Positions 46,379-54,420 of a DNA stretch of 64,000 nucleotides are shown here, piece by piece. Origin of the DNA: Thiomicrorhabdus sp. (GTDB lineage: Bacteria; Pseudomonadota; Gammaproteobacteria; Thiomicrospirales; Thiomicrospiraceae); assembly GCF_963662555.1 (NCBI RefSeq), contig NZ_OY759719.1, positions 1,694,985 through 1,758,984 on the forward strand. Direction: 5' to 3'. How positions within the stretch are numbered: the first letter of the stretch is position 1; each line of letters begins with the position of its first letter. A model generated the notes under the pieces. The model had not been told where the DNA came from. It was given only the letters and a program-made list of their open reading frames with translations, and made no database searches. Made by a program: the position numbers and the translations under genes.

Positions 46379-47212
46379 CTTTTTGCCTTAATGATACGAC
46401 TAATACGTGAATAATGTAACTCATAATAATCGCCTATTTCCTTCATGCTAAAAGCACCACTCTCATAAGCCTTACATATTGCGGTGTCTCTATTAACATA
46501 ATGGCTATCATAATAAGCAATCGGCTTTGCTACGTTTCTTGTTTGTGCACCAGGTATTTCTTCCATATTAGTTTTTGAAGATATTTTGCTTTGCATCTCA
46601 TTAATAAAAGATTCATCACCCAGGTATATTTGATTTGTTAATTCACCCCATAGCTCAGGCTTTTTCATGCCTTCCAAAACAAAATCTCGATATATCTTTA
46701 CAGCATGAGCTCTATTGTCAGAAAAGGCCAATAGAATCCAGTCTACCGTTAACCAGCTTCCAATCAAGTTTCAACCCAGCTGTTGACCGATAACTGCTCC
46801 ATGGCCAATCTTGAGCCGTAAGCACCATGTTTGCTCTAACTGGGTTTAATACAATATAGCGTGCTAATTCTAGCAAATACGAATCTCTCTGAACCAAAAT
46901 AGCCTTGAACCGCCCTTGAAAAACATGACCCACTCGACAATGTGTGCGATTAAATCGTTGAGTGTACACTCCGTTTAAATGACGCATACCTTTAGATAAA
47001 TTGCCATCAGGGGTTTCAACCAATAGATGATAATGATTAGACATTAAACAATAAGCATGGATCACCCAATTAAAGCGTTTGCAAACGTCTTTTAATATCT
47101 CAAGAAACATTAATCTATCTTTATCATCATGATAGATATCTTCTTGGGCATTCCCTCTTGAGGTTACATGATATAAAGCACCTGCAAATTCTATTCTTAA
47201 TGGTCTACTCAT
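46369..47212 (-). pseudogene. Frameshifted REP-associated tyrosine transposase (RAYT, Y1/IS200-like)
   Basis: One protein split over two frames. The 5' part (46718-47212) has LRIEFAGALYHVTSRGN, YCLMSNHYHLLVETPDG with the H-x-H metal site and a catalytic tyrosine, and WPWSSYRSTAGL. The 3' part (46369-46767) continues in another frame with GSWLTVDWILLAFSDNR and a C-terminal helix-turn-helix region (FSMKEIGDYYELHYSRISRI). The frame changes between about 46755 and 46775, consistent with a 1-base indel. Such transposases are single-copy domesticated genes acting on REP hairpins. The element's insertion truncates the HNH-like cassette. Confidence 0.88.
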
Positions 47213-47232
47213 AATGACAACTTAATATATTT

Positions 47233-47304
47233 CTTTAGCAAAAGACAAGACCTGACCCCAATGTCTTTTTCTTTAGCAAAAGACAAGACCTGCCCCCAAT
47301 GTCT
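47233..47304. repeat. Tandem REP-like repeats beside the transposase
   Basis: Two copies, 38 bases apart (47233 and 47271), of CTTTAGCAAAAGACAAGACC followed by TG(A/C)CCCCAATGTC. They form the right end of the element and supply the artificial C-terminus of the truncated HNH-like protein. Confidence 0.8.
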
Positions 47305-47678
47305 TCAAGCTGGACTTGACTATAAGCCTTGTTAGTTGATACTCCTGCTCGCCATAATATAGATAAAGCAAATATCTTGAATTTTTTATAATCAATATTT
47401 TTGAAATGCACAACCGGCGGCTCAGGTACTACAAAAAGTTCGTATCCACCATTGAGTAACAAGCTGGCGTACCGCTCGTATTTTGAAAATAATTGCTCAC
47501 ACTCATCACAGAGAAGGCGTTCTCGAATTCCTTTTTGATGAAATTTATTTCTACTATCTTTATCGAGATTTATCTCAAAAAAGCGGCCAGAGTCCTCATA
47601 CAATGTTTTGTACAGGAATTCTGGAATTATATGGGAGTTTCTTAACTCCCGATCTTTCAAGCAAAGTTTGCACACCAT
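47235..47678 (-). pseudogene. Truncated HNH-like cassette gene
   Basis: The N-terminus is intact: MVCKLCLKDRELRNSHIIPEFL, then RLLCDECEQLFSKYE, a pair of CxxC motifs with an SHIIPE box typical of HNH-like nuclease or nucleic-acid-binding cassette proteins. After about residue 122 the reading frame runs into the REP repeats (ending GSGLVFC), so the real C-terminus and the cassette's own attC are lost. The start lies 17 bases from a cassette core site at 47689-47695. Confidence 0.75.
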
Positions 47679-47688
47679 ATCTTTTGAA

Positions 47689-47766
47689 TGCTAACGCTCC
47701 AATAACTGGCGCGCTGCTTTTCGCGCGTCCGGCGCCGCAGGCGCGTAGTTGATTGGCTTGTTAGAT
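47689..47766 (-). other. attC site of the HEPN-like cassette
   Basis: 78 bases between cores TGCTAAC (47689-47695) and GTTAGAT (47760-47766), with a GC-rich imperfect inverted repeat (GCGCG...CGCGC) inside. The R'' core (ATCTAAC on the minus strand) complements the GTTAGAT at the start of its cassette. Confidence 0.85.
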
Positions 47767-48582
47767 TTGTACATTTAGAGCACCTGCCAGTTCTTTTAGA
47801 ATTTTCTCTGACAATTCGACCATGCGCTTACTTACTACAGGCTCCGCCCCGTGAATTATGGAGTTCCTCAATGAAACCAGACTTCTTATTTCTTCAAATA
47901 AACTATAATTAATTTTCTCTGCTCGGAGTATGAATTCGGCAAGCCTCACATTTGAAATTCTTCTTGTTTTGGTCTCACCTTCTAACTGTGACTGATAGGC
48001 TTGCCCATATTTCTGGAGAATGTACTCAAGCTGATTGAAATTCGTTAAGAAGTCTTCAAGGCTTCCTTTGTCTTTTACCTCTGGGGTTGGGTCAACACGT
48101 TGTTGAATAACCTTACTTTCCTTCTCAATTCTTTTGGGTGCAATAACGTCAAAGATAAAATAGGCGATTACTAACAAATTAACAGCAAATGATGATTGGG
48201 CGGAATTCATTAAAATAGTATTCAGCGTTGTATTTTCACTGCTTTCAGACGATATGACGAGATTAGTAATTGCTATAGTGAAGATTGATAAGGCGGTTAC
48301 AAATAACAGAACTTTAAAATACCTCTCTTTTAAACTTTCAACAGCAACCGTTAAAGTATCATCCTCAAACTCCTCCCGACTAAGCTCATTCCGAAAAAAT
48401 ATAAAACCGGTCAAGGTCAGACCATAAATTCCTGCCAAAACCTGCGAAGAAGTAGAATATAAATAAAAAACTTGGTTCTCGTTCAAACTAAGCAATGGAT
48501 TATTAAGTCCAATCAGGCTGGATACTACGGAAGTCAGAACCAACAAGGCCAGAGATAATGAAACTACTTTTAAAGGGGGCAA
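47761..48582 (-). CDS. Four-helix membrane protein with HEPN-like C-terminus (integron cassette)
   Basis: A 273 aa protein with hydrophobic segments near residues 5-26, 42-63, 89-111 and 127-147, and a cytoplasmic helical C-terminus (about 165-265) containing SLVSLRNSIIHGAEP, where R-x4-H around residues 239-244 resembles the catalytic motif of HEPN RNases. The start is TTG with AAAGGA 8 bases before it; there is no better ATG. It is the only gene of its cassette. A membrane-anchored HEPN effector is an inference; the motif also occurs in non-catalytic helical domains. Confidence 0.6.
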   Translation of the reverse strand: MPPLKVVSLSLALLVLTSVVSSLIGLNNPLLSLNENQVFYLYSTSSQVLAGIYGLTLTGFIFFRNELSREEFEDDTLTVAVESLKERYFKVLLFVTALSIFTIAITNLVISSESSENTTLNTILMNSAQSSFAVNLLVIAYFIFDVIAPKRIEKESKVIQQRVDPTPEVKDKGSLEDFLTNFNQLEYILQKYGQAYQSQLEGETKTRRISNVRLAEFILRAEKINYSLFEEIRSLVSLRNSIIHGAEPVVSKRMVELSEKILKELAGALNVQI

Positions 48583-48604
48583 GTAATCAATCCTTTTCTT
48601 TAAA

Positions 48605-48665
48605 ATCTAACGCCCGCGTAATAGGCGCGAGCTTACGAGCGTCCTAATTGACGCGTTTGTTAGGC
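48605..48665 (-). other. attC site of the three-gene nuclease cassette
   Basis: 61 bases. On the minus strand it runs from GCCTAAC to GTTAGAT, both perfect matches to the RYYYAAC and GTTRRRY consensus, with inner inverted arms (ACGCG...CGCG and AATTAGGAC with partners). Confidence 0.9.
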
Positions 48666-48674
48666 GATTTTCGC

Positions 48675-49022
48675 TCACTTTATGAACCAAGCATGGTTTG
48701 ACCCATCCCAGCCATAGTGTTTACCGTGGAATGCATCCATAGCGGCGACATACTGTGAAAGAATTAACGTAACATCACTTGCTTGTGGCACATCATCTTC
48801 GTCTAACATATCCAAGAACTCAATAGACTCTTCATCAGAGAGGACGGTTTTCACTCGCTCAAGAAGACGATTTACAATTTTAATTTTGCTTTTACTTACG
48901 GCAGAATCCGGCTTTTTTTTAGACAGCTCTTTGAACTCTGTATACATAGCTTGGAGCAAAGGCGTCATAGTGTCGTGCGTTTGCGCCTTCTCTTTAGTTG
49001 TATAGAATTTATCTGTACTCAC
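48675..49022 (-). CDS. Small acidic protein, paralogue of the upstream gene (cassette gene 3)
   Basis: The 115 aa protein starts at GTG with AAGGA 6 bases upstream; the TAA stop of the preceding gene lies between them. LSKKKPDSAVSKSKIKIVNRLL and DEDDVPQASDVTLILSQY align clearly with LSKKNPNDAVNKFKLKFVNKLI and DEDDIPQNSDVVFILSQY of the neighbour. No known domain is recognised. The last residues (HYGWDGSNHAWF) resemble the aromatic end of the paralogue (GAWYWRV). The two may form a heteromer that assists or restrains the nuclease. Confidence 0.75.
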   Translation of the reverse strand: MSTDKFYTTKEKAQTHDTMTPLLQAMYTEFKELSKKKPDSAVSKSKIKIVNRLLERVKTVLSDEESIEFLDMLDEDDVPQASDVTLILSQYVAAMDAFHGKHYGWDGSNHAWFIK

Positions 49023-49024
49023 TT

Positions 49025-49429
49025 TTAATCCTTAAGCTTCTTGGGTTTAACGGTGCGAATCAACACCATACCATCATCATCGACACTGTCGTTTTCATCT
49101 CCTTCAACACGCCAATACCAAGCGCCGTTCCGTATTACAACATTATCGGCTCTTTGCTTTTCAAAGCATTGCAGATACTGCGACAGTATGAAAACCACAT
49201 CGCTGTTTTGTGGGATATCATCTTCATCAAAGTTGTCGAAGTCCTCGAAAGGCTTATACTTCTCTGCAAGATATTCGTTACTTTGAGATATCAGCTTGTT
49301 AACAAATTTTAGTTTGAATTTGTTAACTGCATCATTAGGGTTCTTTTTTGAAAGAAGCGATATTTCCTCGTAAATACTGAGCAACTGACCTGATAATTTT
49401 TCAAATATGTCGACATTACTTCTATTCAT
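49025..49429 (-). CDS. Small acidic protein, paralogue of the downstream gene (cassette gene 2)
   Basis: A 134 aa protein starting at the ATG at 49429 with AAAGGAA upstream; an in-frame start 13 codons earlier would overlap the nuclease gene. It shares the helical core and DEDD(I/V)PQxSDV-x3-ILSQY motif with the next gene and has an extra C-terminal segment (VEGDENDSVDDDGMVLIRTV). The start lies 10 bases after the nuclease stop, so the three genes are an operon within one cassette. The function is not recognised. Confidence 0.75.
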   Translation of the reverse strand: MNRSNVDIFEKLSGQLLSIYEEISLLSKKNPNDAVNKFKLKFVNKLISQSNEYLAEKYKPFEDFDNFDEDDIPQNSDVVFILSQYLQCFEKQRADNVVIRNGAWYWRVEGDENDSVDDDGMVLIRTVKPKKLKD

Positions 49430-49439
49430 TATTGTTCCT

Positions 49440-50816
49440 TTAAGATGGGCAAGAGCGTCTAAATTCAATATATTTTTTCTTCAGAACTTCGATCGGTGCA
49501 CGCTGTTTACTTTCATAAACATCAACCATTAACTTCAAGTCATCGTCAGTTATTGCGATTATGCATTTTCTTTGAGATGACCATAAATCGATCGTATTTG
49601 TAAACATCGCTTTGGGTAAAGGATTTCTTGTTAAGAATACACCAAACCTACCAATATTAGATTGCATATATCGATTAAGTTGATTTATATGGTCGCGATC
49701 TATTTTTTTTACATTTTTCATTTCTATGACTAGCTGCCTGTTATCATACTCGGTAAATATTTCATCAAGAAAATCAACATCTCTGTTGTTGTAAAATATT
49801 AAATCACGAATATGTCGACCAGATTCAGTTCTGCTTTGAGTTTGTGCGAAGTCTAAATGAGGGTAAAACAATGTGGCTAAAAGATCCGCTGACAAATCCT
49901 CATACTTCATGTCAGCTCCGTCTTCCTTGCCTGTATTTAGCTTCAGCAGATCGTTCAACTTCCTTTTGGCTGACAAAACTGGGATCTGACTAAATAGAGG
50001 GTCGTTTTGGCAGTCTTGAGCGGTCTTATCTTTATATTTAACGTACTCCTCAATGACACCGTAATTTTCTCTGTTGAAATTTAGAACCTTTACTCTTTCT
50101 TCTGGTTCATTTGGGTTAAATATCTCATCTCTAGGGCAATGTGATTTAAAGTAATCTTCGAAGTTGATCCAAGGATTAAATCTTAACCAGCGCTTAGGGG
50201 TGAATATTAATGGCTCTCTGGTTTTAGGGTTTACGGGCAAAAATAGTTTTTGATTAAGGTCGAATGAATTGCTTTGATAATTATATACTGAGTCAAGAAT
50301 AACCCCCTCGGTGGGTATGTTGTTAATTTCACATTGCTCAATTGTGTAATCAATTAAAAATGATTTTATATAGTTACAAGAAATATCACTTATTCGATCT
50401 TTAGATATTCCTGAAATATAAAGCTGAATCAATTCAAAATGTGTGAATCCAAATTGACTGTATTCTGGTATATCTCTAAATAGATTAAGGATTTCATTCG
50501 CTTGTTTAGAGCCTATTTTTAAGCCTTTTCTGGTTTTAGACACACCAAGGCCAACTTCAGGACATTCTGATAAATTGACAAGCGTTTCAATAGCTTCGCT
50601 TTCCCGCCCCTTTTTGATCAGAAAATTGAGATGATTAAACGAGTTGGTAATAGCAGTATGTAATGACTGATCTTGCATAGATGGCGATTTCCATAGTAGG
50701 TATGGATCGACATAAAGCGGAATGTCTTCGTCAAAAAACTGAATAGCAAAATCCAAGTCTGCCTGTGACTTATGTATACCGTAGTAATCAGTTAATCTTG
50801 GGCGGAATATTTCCAT
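49440..50816 (-). CDS. Putative PD-(D/E)XK nuclease of unknown family (cassette gene 1)
   Basis: A 458 aa soluble protein. The N-terminal two-thirds (starting MEIFRPRLTDYYGIHKSQAD, then IPLYVDPYLLWKSP and SVYNYQSNSFDLNQKLFLPVNP) matches nothing I recognise. The C-terminal third looks like a restriction-endonuclease fold: YEDLSADLLATLFYPHL, RHIRDLIFYNN with Asp near residue 336, and QLVIEMKNVKKID giving E-x-K near 364-366. It leads a three-gene cassette with two paralogous small proteins. A defence nuclease is the best inference; the active site should be checked structurally. Confidence 0.7.
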   Translation of the reverse strand: MEIFRPRLTDYYGIHKSQADLDFAIQFFDEDIPLYVDPYLLWKSPSMQDQSLHTAITNSFNHLNFLIKKGRESEAIETLVNLSECPEVGLGVSKTRKGLKIGSKQANEILNLFRDIPEYSQFGFTHFELIQLYISGISKDRISDISCNYIKSFLIDYTIEQCEINNIPTEGVILDSVYNYQSNSFDLNQKLFLPVNPKTREPLIFTPKRWLRFNPWINFEDYFKSHCPRDEIFNPNEPEERVKVLNFNRENYGVIEEYVKYKDKTAQDCQNDPLFSQIPVLSAKRKLNDLLKLNTGKEDGADMKYEDLSADLLATLFYPHLDFAQTQSRTESGRHIRDLIFYNNRDVDFLDEIFTEYDNRQLVIEMKNVKKIDRDHINQLNRYMQSNIGRFGVFLTRNPLPKAMFTNTIDLWSSQRKCIIAITDDDLKLMVDVYESKQRAPIEVLKKKYIEFRRSCPS

Positions 50817-50836
50817 ATGTTCTCAGTTTATTTGTC

Positions 50837-50916
50837 GCCTAACGCTTTAATAACAGGCAAAATAATGCATAGCGAAGCGACGCATTATTTTGTCCTTGTT
50901 GATTTACTTGTTAGCT
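50837..50916 (-). other. attC site of the small membrane-protein cassette
   Basis: 80 bases between GCCTAAC (50837-50843) and GTTAGCT (50910-50916) with a strong inner inverted repeat (AAAATAATGC...GCATTATTTT around an AGCGAAGCGA loop). The cassette gene stop lies inside it, as is common. Confidence 0.88.
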
Positions 50917-51289
50917 GTTTCATGAGCGGCGCTATTAGCAATGCATATGAGCACAGCATAAGGTACGTGTACCTATAGGGGTATTTCCAACCGGTTCCGC
51001 TAAAGTTGTTACCGAGAAACACGAAAGATAGAACCGTATAAATTACTATAGATGCAATAAGCACCTTCCATGCTTTTATGTTGGTTGTGTAGTGCAAGTA
51101 ACTTTGCATAAATAGCACGAATGCTAAAATATAGGAAAAATAGTGAATTCCTATACCCCACCCCACACCGCCCCTTTGTCTATTGCCAAATTCAGCAGCA
51201 TAAGAAGAACCATAATGATAGAGAATATTTAAGGCTAGCATTCCTAACGTAGCAATTACGACTGACTTAAATATATATTTGGTTTTCAT
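50885..51289 (-). CDS. Four-helix membrane protein (integron cassette)
   Basis: A 134 aa protein with hydrophobic segments near residues 7-27, 45-63, 72-93 and 108-124, and a Gly-rich loop GNRQRGGVGWGIG. No family is recognised. It starts 15 bases after its cassette core (GTTAGCT on the minus strand) and its TAA lies within attC. Two-flank core matching supports it as an independent cassette. Confidence 0.65.
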   Translation of the reverse strand: MKTKYIFKSVVIATLGMLALNILYHYGSSYAAEFGNRQRGGVGWGIGIHYFSYILAFVLFMQSYLHYTTNIKAWKVLIASIVIYTVLSFVFLGNNFSGTGWKYPYRYTYLMLCSYALLIAPLMKQLTSKSTRTK

Positions 51290-51297
51290 GCTTTTGC

Positions 51298-51369
51298 AGC
51301 TAACGCCGCGCTCACCGGTTAATTGGGAGCGTAGCGAGCAATTAATCCGCGTGCAGCGCTTTGTTAAGC
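51298..51369 (-). other. attC site of the restriction-modification cassette
   Basis: 72 bases between AGCTAAC (51298-51304) and GTTAAGC (51363-51369) with an inner inverted repeat (GGTTAATTG/CAATTAATCC) around GAGCGTAGCGAG. Its R'' core complements the GTTAAGC core at 54231-54237, the start of this cassette at the attI side. Confidence 0.88.
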
Positions 51370-52311
51370 GCGTCTATATATGCTCGAAGTAATTTCATTG
51401 CCGTACGATTTTTTGAACATTTTTACAATGGCATTTGAGTCTATATTTTCAGTATCATCCAAAGGTACGTGAAAAATGATATTTTCCAATCGCTTCTGGG
51501 TAAGTTTTCTTCCATAGCTATACTTCCACGACTCTCTTCTAATCAAATAGCAATAAAAGTATAACTCAGCCAGCTCCATTTTCTTCTTGGGTGTCAATAC
51601 ATAGATATCATCGGGGACAGTTAAAAAATCCTGTAGTTGTACAAATGCCGTACTTTTTATTCGTTCTATCGTGATCGTCCCTTTTTTGAATAACGGTGCT
51701 GCGTTAACACTACCAATAACTCCATTGTTATAAGATGTAGCTGATATTAAGGGCGTATCACCAGCGTCTAAAGATTCGAGATAACCTCCGCCCCCCTTAG
51801 AAACATCAAAGAGCTCAAGAATGGAATGTTCTCTCATTTTAGAGAAAGAGCAACTTGCTAAGCTTGTATCTACGTTACAAGGCAAGTAATTGCCAATATC
51901 TTCTAGAGGGAATGGAGTTTCATACTTATTCAAATACAGCTTATTTAGCTGCTTTTGATTCATCCTTCGGCCATATGAATATCCAAATTCTGCAATTTTA
52001 TTTATTTGCATGCAGTAGTAGTATAGTGCCTCAATAGGCATATCCTTTCTTGGCTTAAGGATGGTTATGTTACTTTTATCAACTACAGAAGTTGTGAAAG
52101 TAGTTCGCTGAACAAAGGCTGTACCAAGATAAGAGACTGTAATTAGTGGTGGCTTAAATACCTTCGAATCTTTATCAATCTTTACAAGCTTGATTACACC
52201 ATTATTTTTTGTCGTGCCATATATTAAAGGGATATCTCCAGGTTCTGTAAGCTCTAACGCAGGCAGATTTCCTGTTTGGTATTCAAACAATTCAGAAATA
52301 AGAATCTTCAT
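51364..52311 (-). CDS. Restriction-modification specificity subunit (BcgIB/HsdS-like)
   Basis: A 315 aa protein with two target-recognition domains in tandem: the first has YQTGNLPALELTEPGDIPLI, TTKNNGVIK and SYGRRMNQKQLNKLYL, and the second repeats these as DVSKGGGGYLESLDAGDTPLI, ATSYNNGVIG and SYGRKLTQKRLENIIF. Length and pairing with a 628 aa nuclease-methylase fit the BcgI B subunit. It overlaps the preceding gene by 4 bases. The recognition sequence cannot be read from the protein. Confidence 0.85.
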   Translation of the reverse strand: MKILISELFEYQTGNLPALELTEPGDIPLIYGTTKNNGVIKLVKIDKDSKVFKPPLITVSYLGTAFVQRTTFTTSVVDKSNITILKPRKDMPIEALYYYCMQINKIAEFGYSYGRRMNQKQLNKLYLNKYETPFPLEDIGNYLPCNVDTSLASCSFSKMREHSILELFDVSKGGGGYLESLDAGDTPLISATSYNNGVIGSVNAAPLFKKGTITIERIKSTAFVQLQDFLTVPDDIYVLTPKKKMELAELYFYCYLIRRESWKYSYGRKLTQKRLENIIFHVPLDDTENIDSNAIVKMFKKSYGNEITSSIYRRA

Positions 52312-54194
52312 TGTATCTCAGATTCCTTTTTCATCTTGATTGCAAATGCAGCTGCTTCTCGAACTAGATTATCCATGCCTGCTGATGCTTCTTCAAAAGA
52401 CGGTTGACTGATATCCAAATAGGCTTCTGGAACAAGCTCTAAAGTTTTATCCTCCCAATTTATAGGGCAGGATTTTTGAAATTCAGGGATGTTATCAAGT
52501 GAAATTTTTTGATCCATAAAAAACAACTTTAGATTATTAAGAACAGAATCAAGATCATTCTTTTCGTTTGCAGCAAACAGGCGCTTACCTTTTTTTGTGA
52601 AGTAACCATCATGCATGCATCTAAGCCATAAGATATTTGCATCCTTTTTATGAGGCTCTCCTTTTCTTATAAAGATTCCACAGGTATGAACGCCAACAGG
52701 ATAGAACAGTTTTGGAGGAAGAGTTATAACTGATAGAACAGTATTCTCTCCCAACAACTTATCTTTTCGCCATGACTTAATTGCTCCTGCTTTCAATAAA
52801 ACAGATAATGGAAGAACTGCAAAAAGAAGTCCTCCTTCCTCCATTTGATCTAATGCATGCTGAACAAACTTATATTCCTTTTCATCCTTGTCCTTCAGAG
52901 CAAAGGGAGGATTCATGAGTACCCTTGTAATAGCTTCCTCACCCTCTTTAGGATTTTTATTTGTATATTCTGCAGTTCTAGAGCTATTCAGCTCTGTTCT
53001 TACTAGGCCGCGTGACAAACAATTATCATCAATTATATGGTTGCTTCCGTCACCACGAAATATCATGTTTACAATTGCTAAAGCAGCAACTTTGGGTTGC
53101 TGCTCAATCCCAAATATTCTGTGCTTTTTGAATTCTTCTAGCTGCTTTTTACTAGAGTTTTCTCTTACATGATCAAATGCAGAAACAAGAAACCCTCCTG
53201 TTCCGCATGTTGGGTCATAGACTACATCATGGTGTGTTATATTCATTGCGGAGCATGCAAATTTTGCGATATGTCTAGGAGTTAAGACAATTCCAATGTC
53301 TTTTGCTCCATTACCATACTTCAAGAAAACTTCATAAAACTTTCCTAAAATATCTGTCCCTGATTTCATGGCAGCCTGAATGTCAATTTTCTTCAGTTTA
53401 AAAATTGTGGAAACAAGTGCTTTTTTGTATTTGTTTTGAGCTTCCTTATTGCTTGGTAGTTTAACCTCTATATGCTTTAGAAAGTCTCTCTTGTTGTGTG
53501 ATATTAAAACTTCCTCTGCCCTTGCATTAATATCCTTAACAAAAACCGAAGCGCTGGCGTTATAGTTTGGCTTTGTGTCATCTATTAATGCGAGCAATAA
53601 AGTCGCCATTACTGACGCGCGCTCATCCTTATTAATTGAGCCAAGATGGAGAACTTCATTAATTTCTTCAGCTATTTTTAAAAGTTGGGCCTCATCAATC
53701 TTTAACTCTTCTATTTGATTACTTTGCCTATCAATTAAGTCTTTTGCTAGGGCAGGAGATACAAGGCTCGTAATTTCTTTTCCGTGATAATTTATAGTTC
53801 TAAATTGACCATTAACGTAGAAAGCACTTTTTACAAGGTATCCATCATCATCATTGCCTGCAACGCCAGATACAATTAGGGCGTTAACATGTTCGCTGTT
53901 ATTTATAAGTTTTGCGTAATCTTTAGCTTCTTTGAATGCTTTCTCAATTTCGCTTACATCGCCTTTAGCTTCAATCACATAAAATTGGTCTTCAGACAGT
54001 TTAATAACATACTCGGGCTTTTTTAGGCCTAGCTGTTCTTTTATATATTCAACATCGTGACATTCTTGTTGTGTATATAACTGGCCGTCTGAATTTCTAC
54101 TCGGGTGACGAGTATTCCATCCCGCGCTATTCAGTTCACTTTTGATCCAAATGTAAGAAGTAAATTCTGAAACCTTACTTTTAGTTGAACTCAT
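52308..54194 (-). CDS. Bifunctional restriction endonuclease/N6-adenine methyltransferase (BcgIA-like)
   Basis: A 628 aa fused enzyme. The N-terminal domain (about residues 30-130) has a PD-(D/E)XK-like site, KKPEYVIKLSEDQFYVIEAKGD (Glu-x-Lys near residues 73-75). A helical HsdM-like region leads to the methyltransferase core with DPTCGTGGFLVSAFDHV (SAM motif I), RVLMNPPFAL (catalytic NPPF) and later HTCGIFIRKGE. Length close to BcgIA and co-transcription with a two-TRD specificity protein suggest a type IIB/IIG system that cuts around its bipartite site. It is the first cassette next to attI. Confidence 0.88.
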   Translation of the reverse strand: MSSTKSKVSEFTSYIWIKSELNSAGWNTRHPSRNSDGQLYTQQECHDVEYIKEQLGLKKPEYVIKLSEDQFYVIEAKGDVSEIEKAFKEAKDYAKLINNSEHVNALIVSGVAGNDDDGYLVKSAFYVNGQFRTINYHGKEITSLVSPALAKDLIDRQSNQIEELKIDEAQLLKIAEEINEVLHLGSINKDERASVMATLLLALIDDTKPNYNASASVFVKDINARAEEVLISHNKRDFLKHIEVKLPSNKEAQNKYKKALVSTIFKLKKIDIQAAMKSGTDILGKFYEVFLKYGNGAKDIGIVLTPRHIAKFACSAMNITHHDVVYDPTCGTGGFLVSAFDHVRENSSKKQLEEFKKHRIFGIEQQPKVAALAIVNMIFRGDGSNHIIDDNCLSRGLVRTELNSSRTAEYTNKNPKEGEEAITRVLMNPPFALKDKDEKEYKFVQHALDQMEEGGLLFAVLPLSVLLKAGAIKSWRKDKLLGENTVLSVITLPPKLFYPVGVHTCGIFIRKGEPHKKDANILWLRCMHDGYFTKKGKRLFAANEKNDLDSVLNNLKLFFMDQKISLDNIPEFQKSCPINWEDKTLELVPEAYLDISQPSFEEASAGMDNLVREAAAFAIKMKKESEIQ

Positions 54195-54230
54195 CTTGTT
54201 CCTTAATAATTCTGTGAAATTTTGCTATGC

Positions 54231-54420
54231 GCTTAACATTTAGTATAAGGCATATATGCCTTTATATTTGATATTACACTTATTTTCATGCCACTTTGCC
54301 TTATTATTAAGTCAAACCTGTCAATGTGACTGTTTACCTCGTATTATCAAAGCCTTATAGCATTAAATAAGTAGTTTTATAAATACTAACTCAAGCAAGT
54401 CTCTTTTACTAGATGAAATA
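54231..54420. other. Presumed attI/promoter region of the integron
   Basis: The region between the first cassette core (GTTAAGC on the minus strand, 54231-54237) and the integrase remnant. By analogy it holds attI, PintI and possibly the cassette promoter Pc, but no clear promoter is seen. A perfect 16-base palindrome AAGGCATATATGCCTT at 54247-54262 could be a regulator site. Confidence 0.5.
54247..54262. promoter_or_regulatory. 16-base palindrome near attI
   Basis: AAGGCATATATGCCTT, a perfect inverted repeat lying 9 bases beyond the first cassette core; a possible operator or transcription stop signal. There is no LexA box. Confidence 0.4.

Noticed and set aside
47233..47304. Tandem REP repeats considered as an attC site
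   Set aside because: They lack paired GTTRRRY/RYYYAAC cores and match the other end of the transposase element instead.
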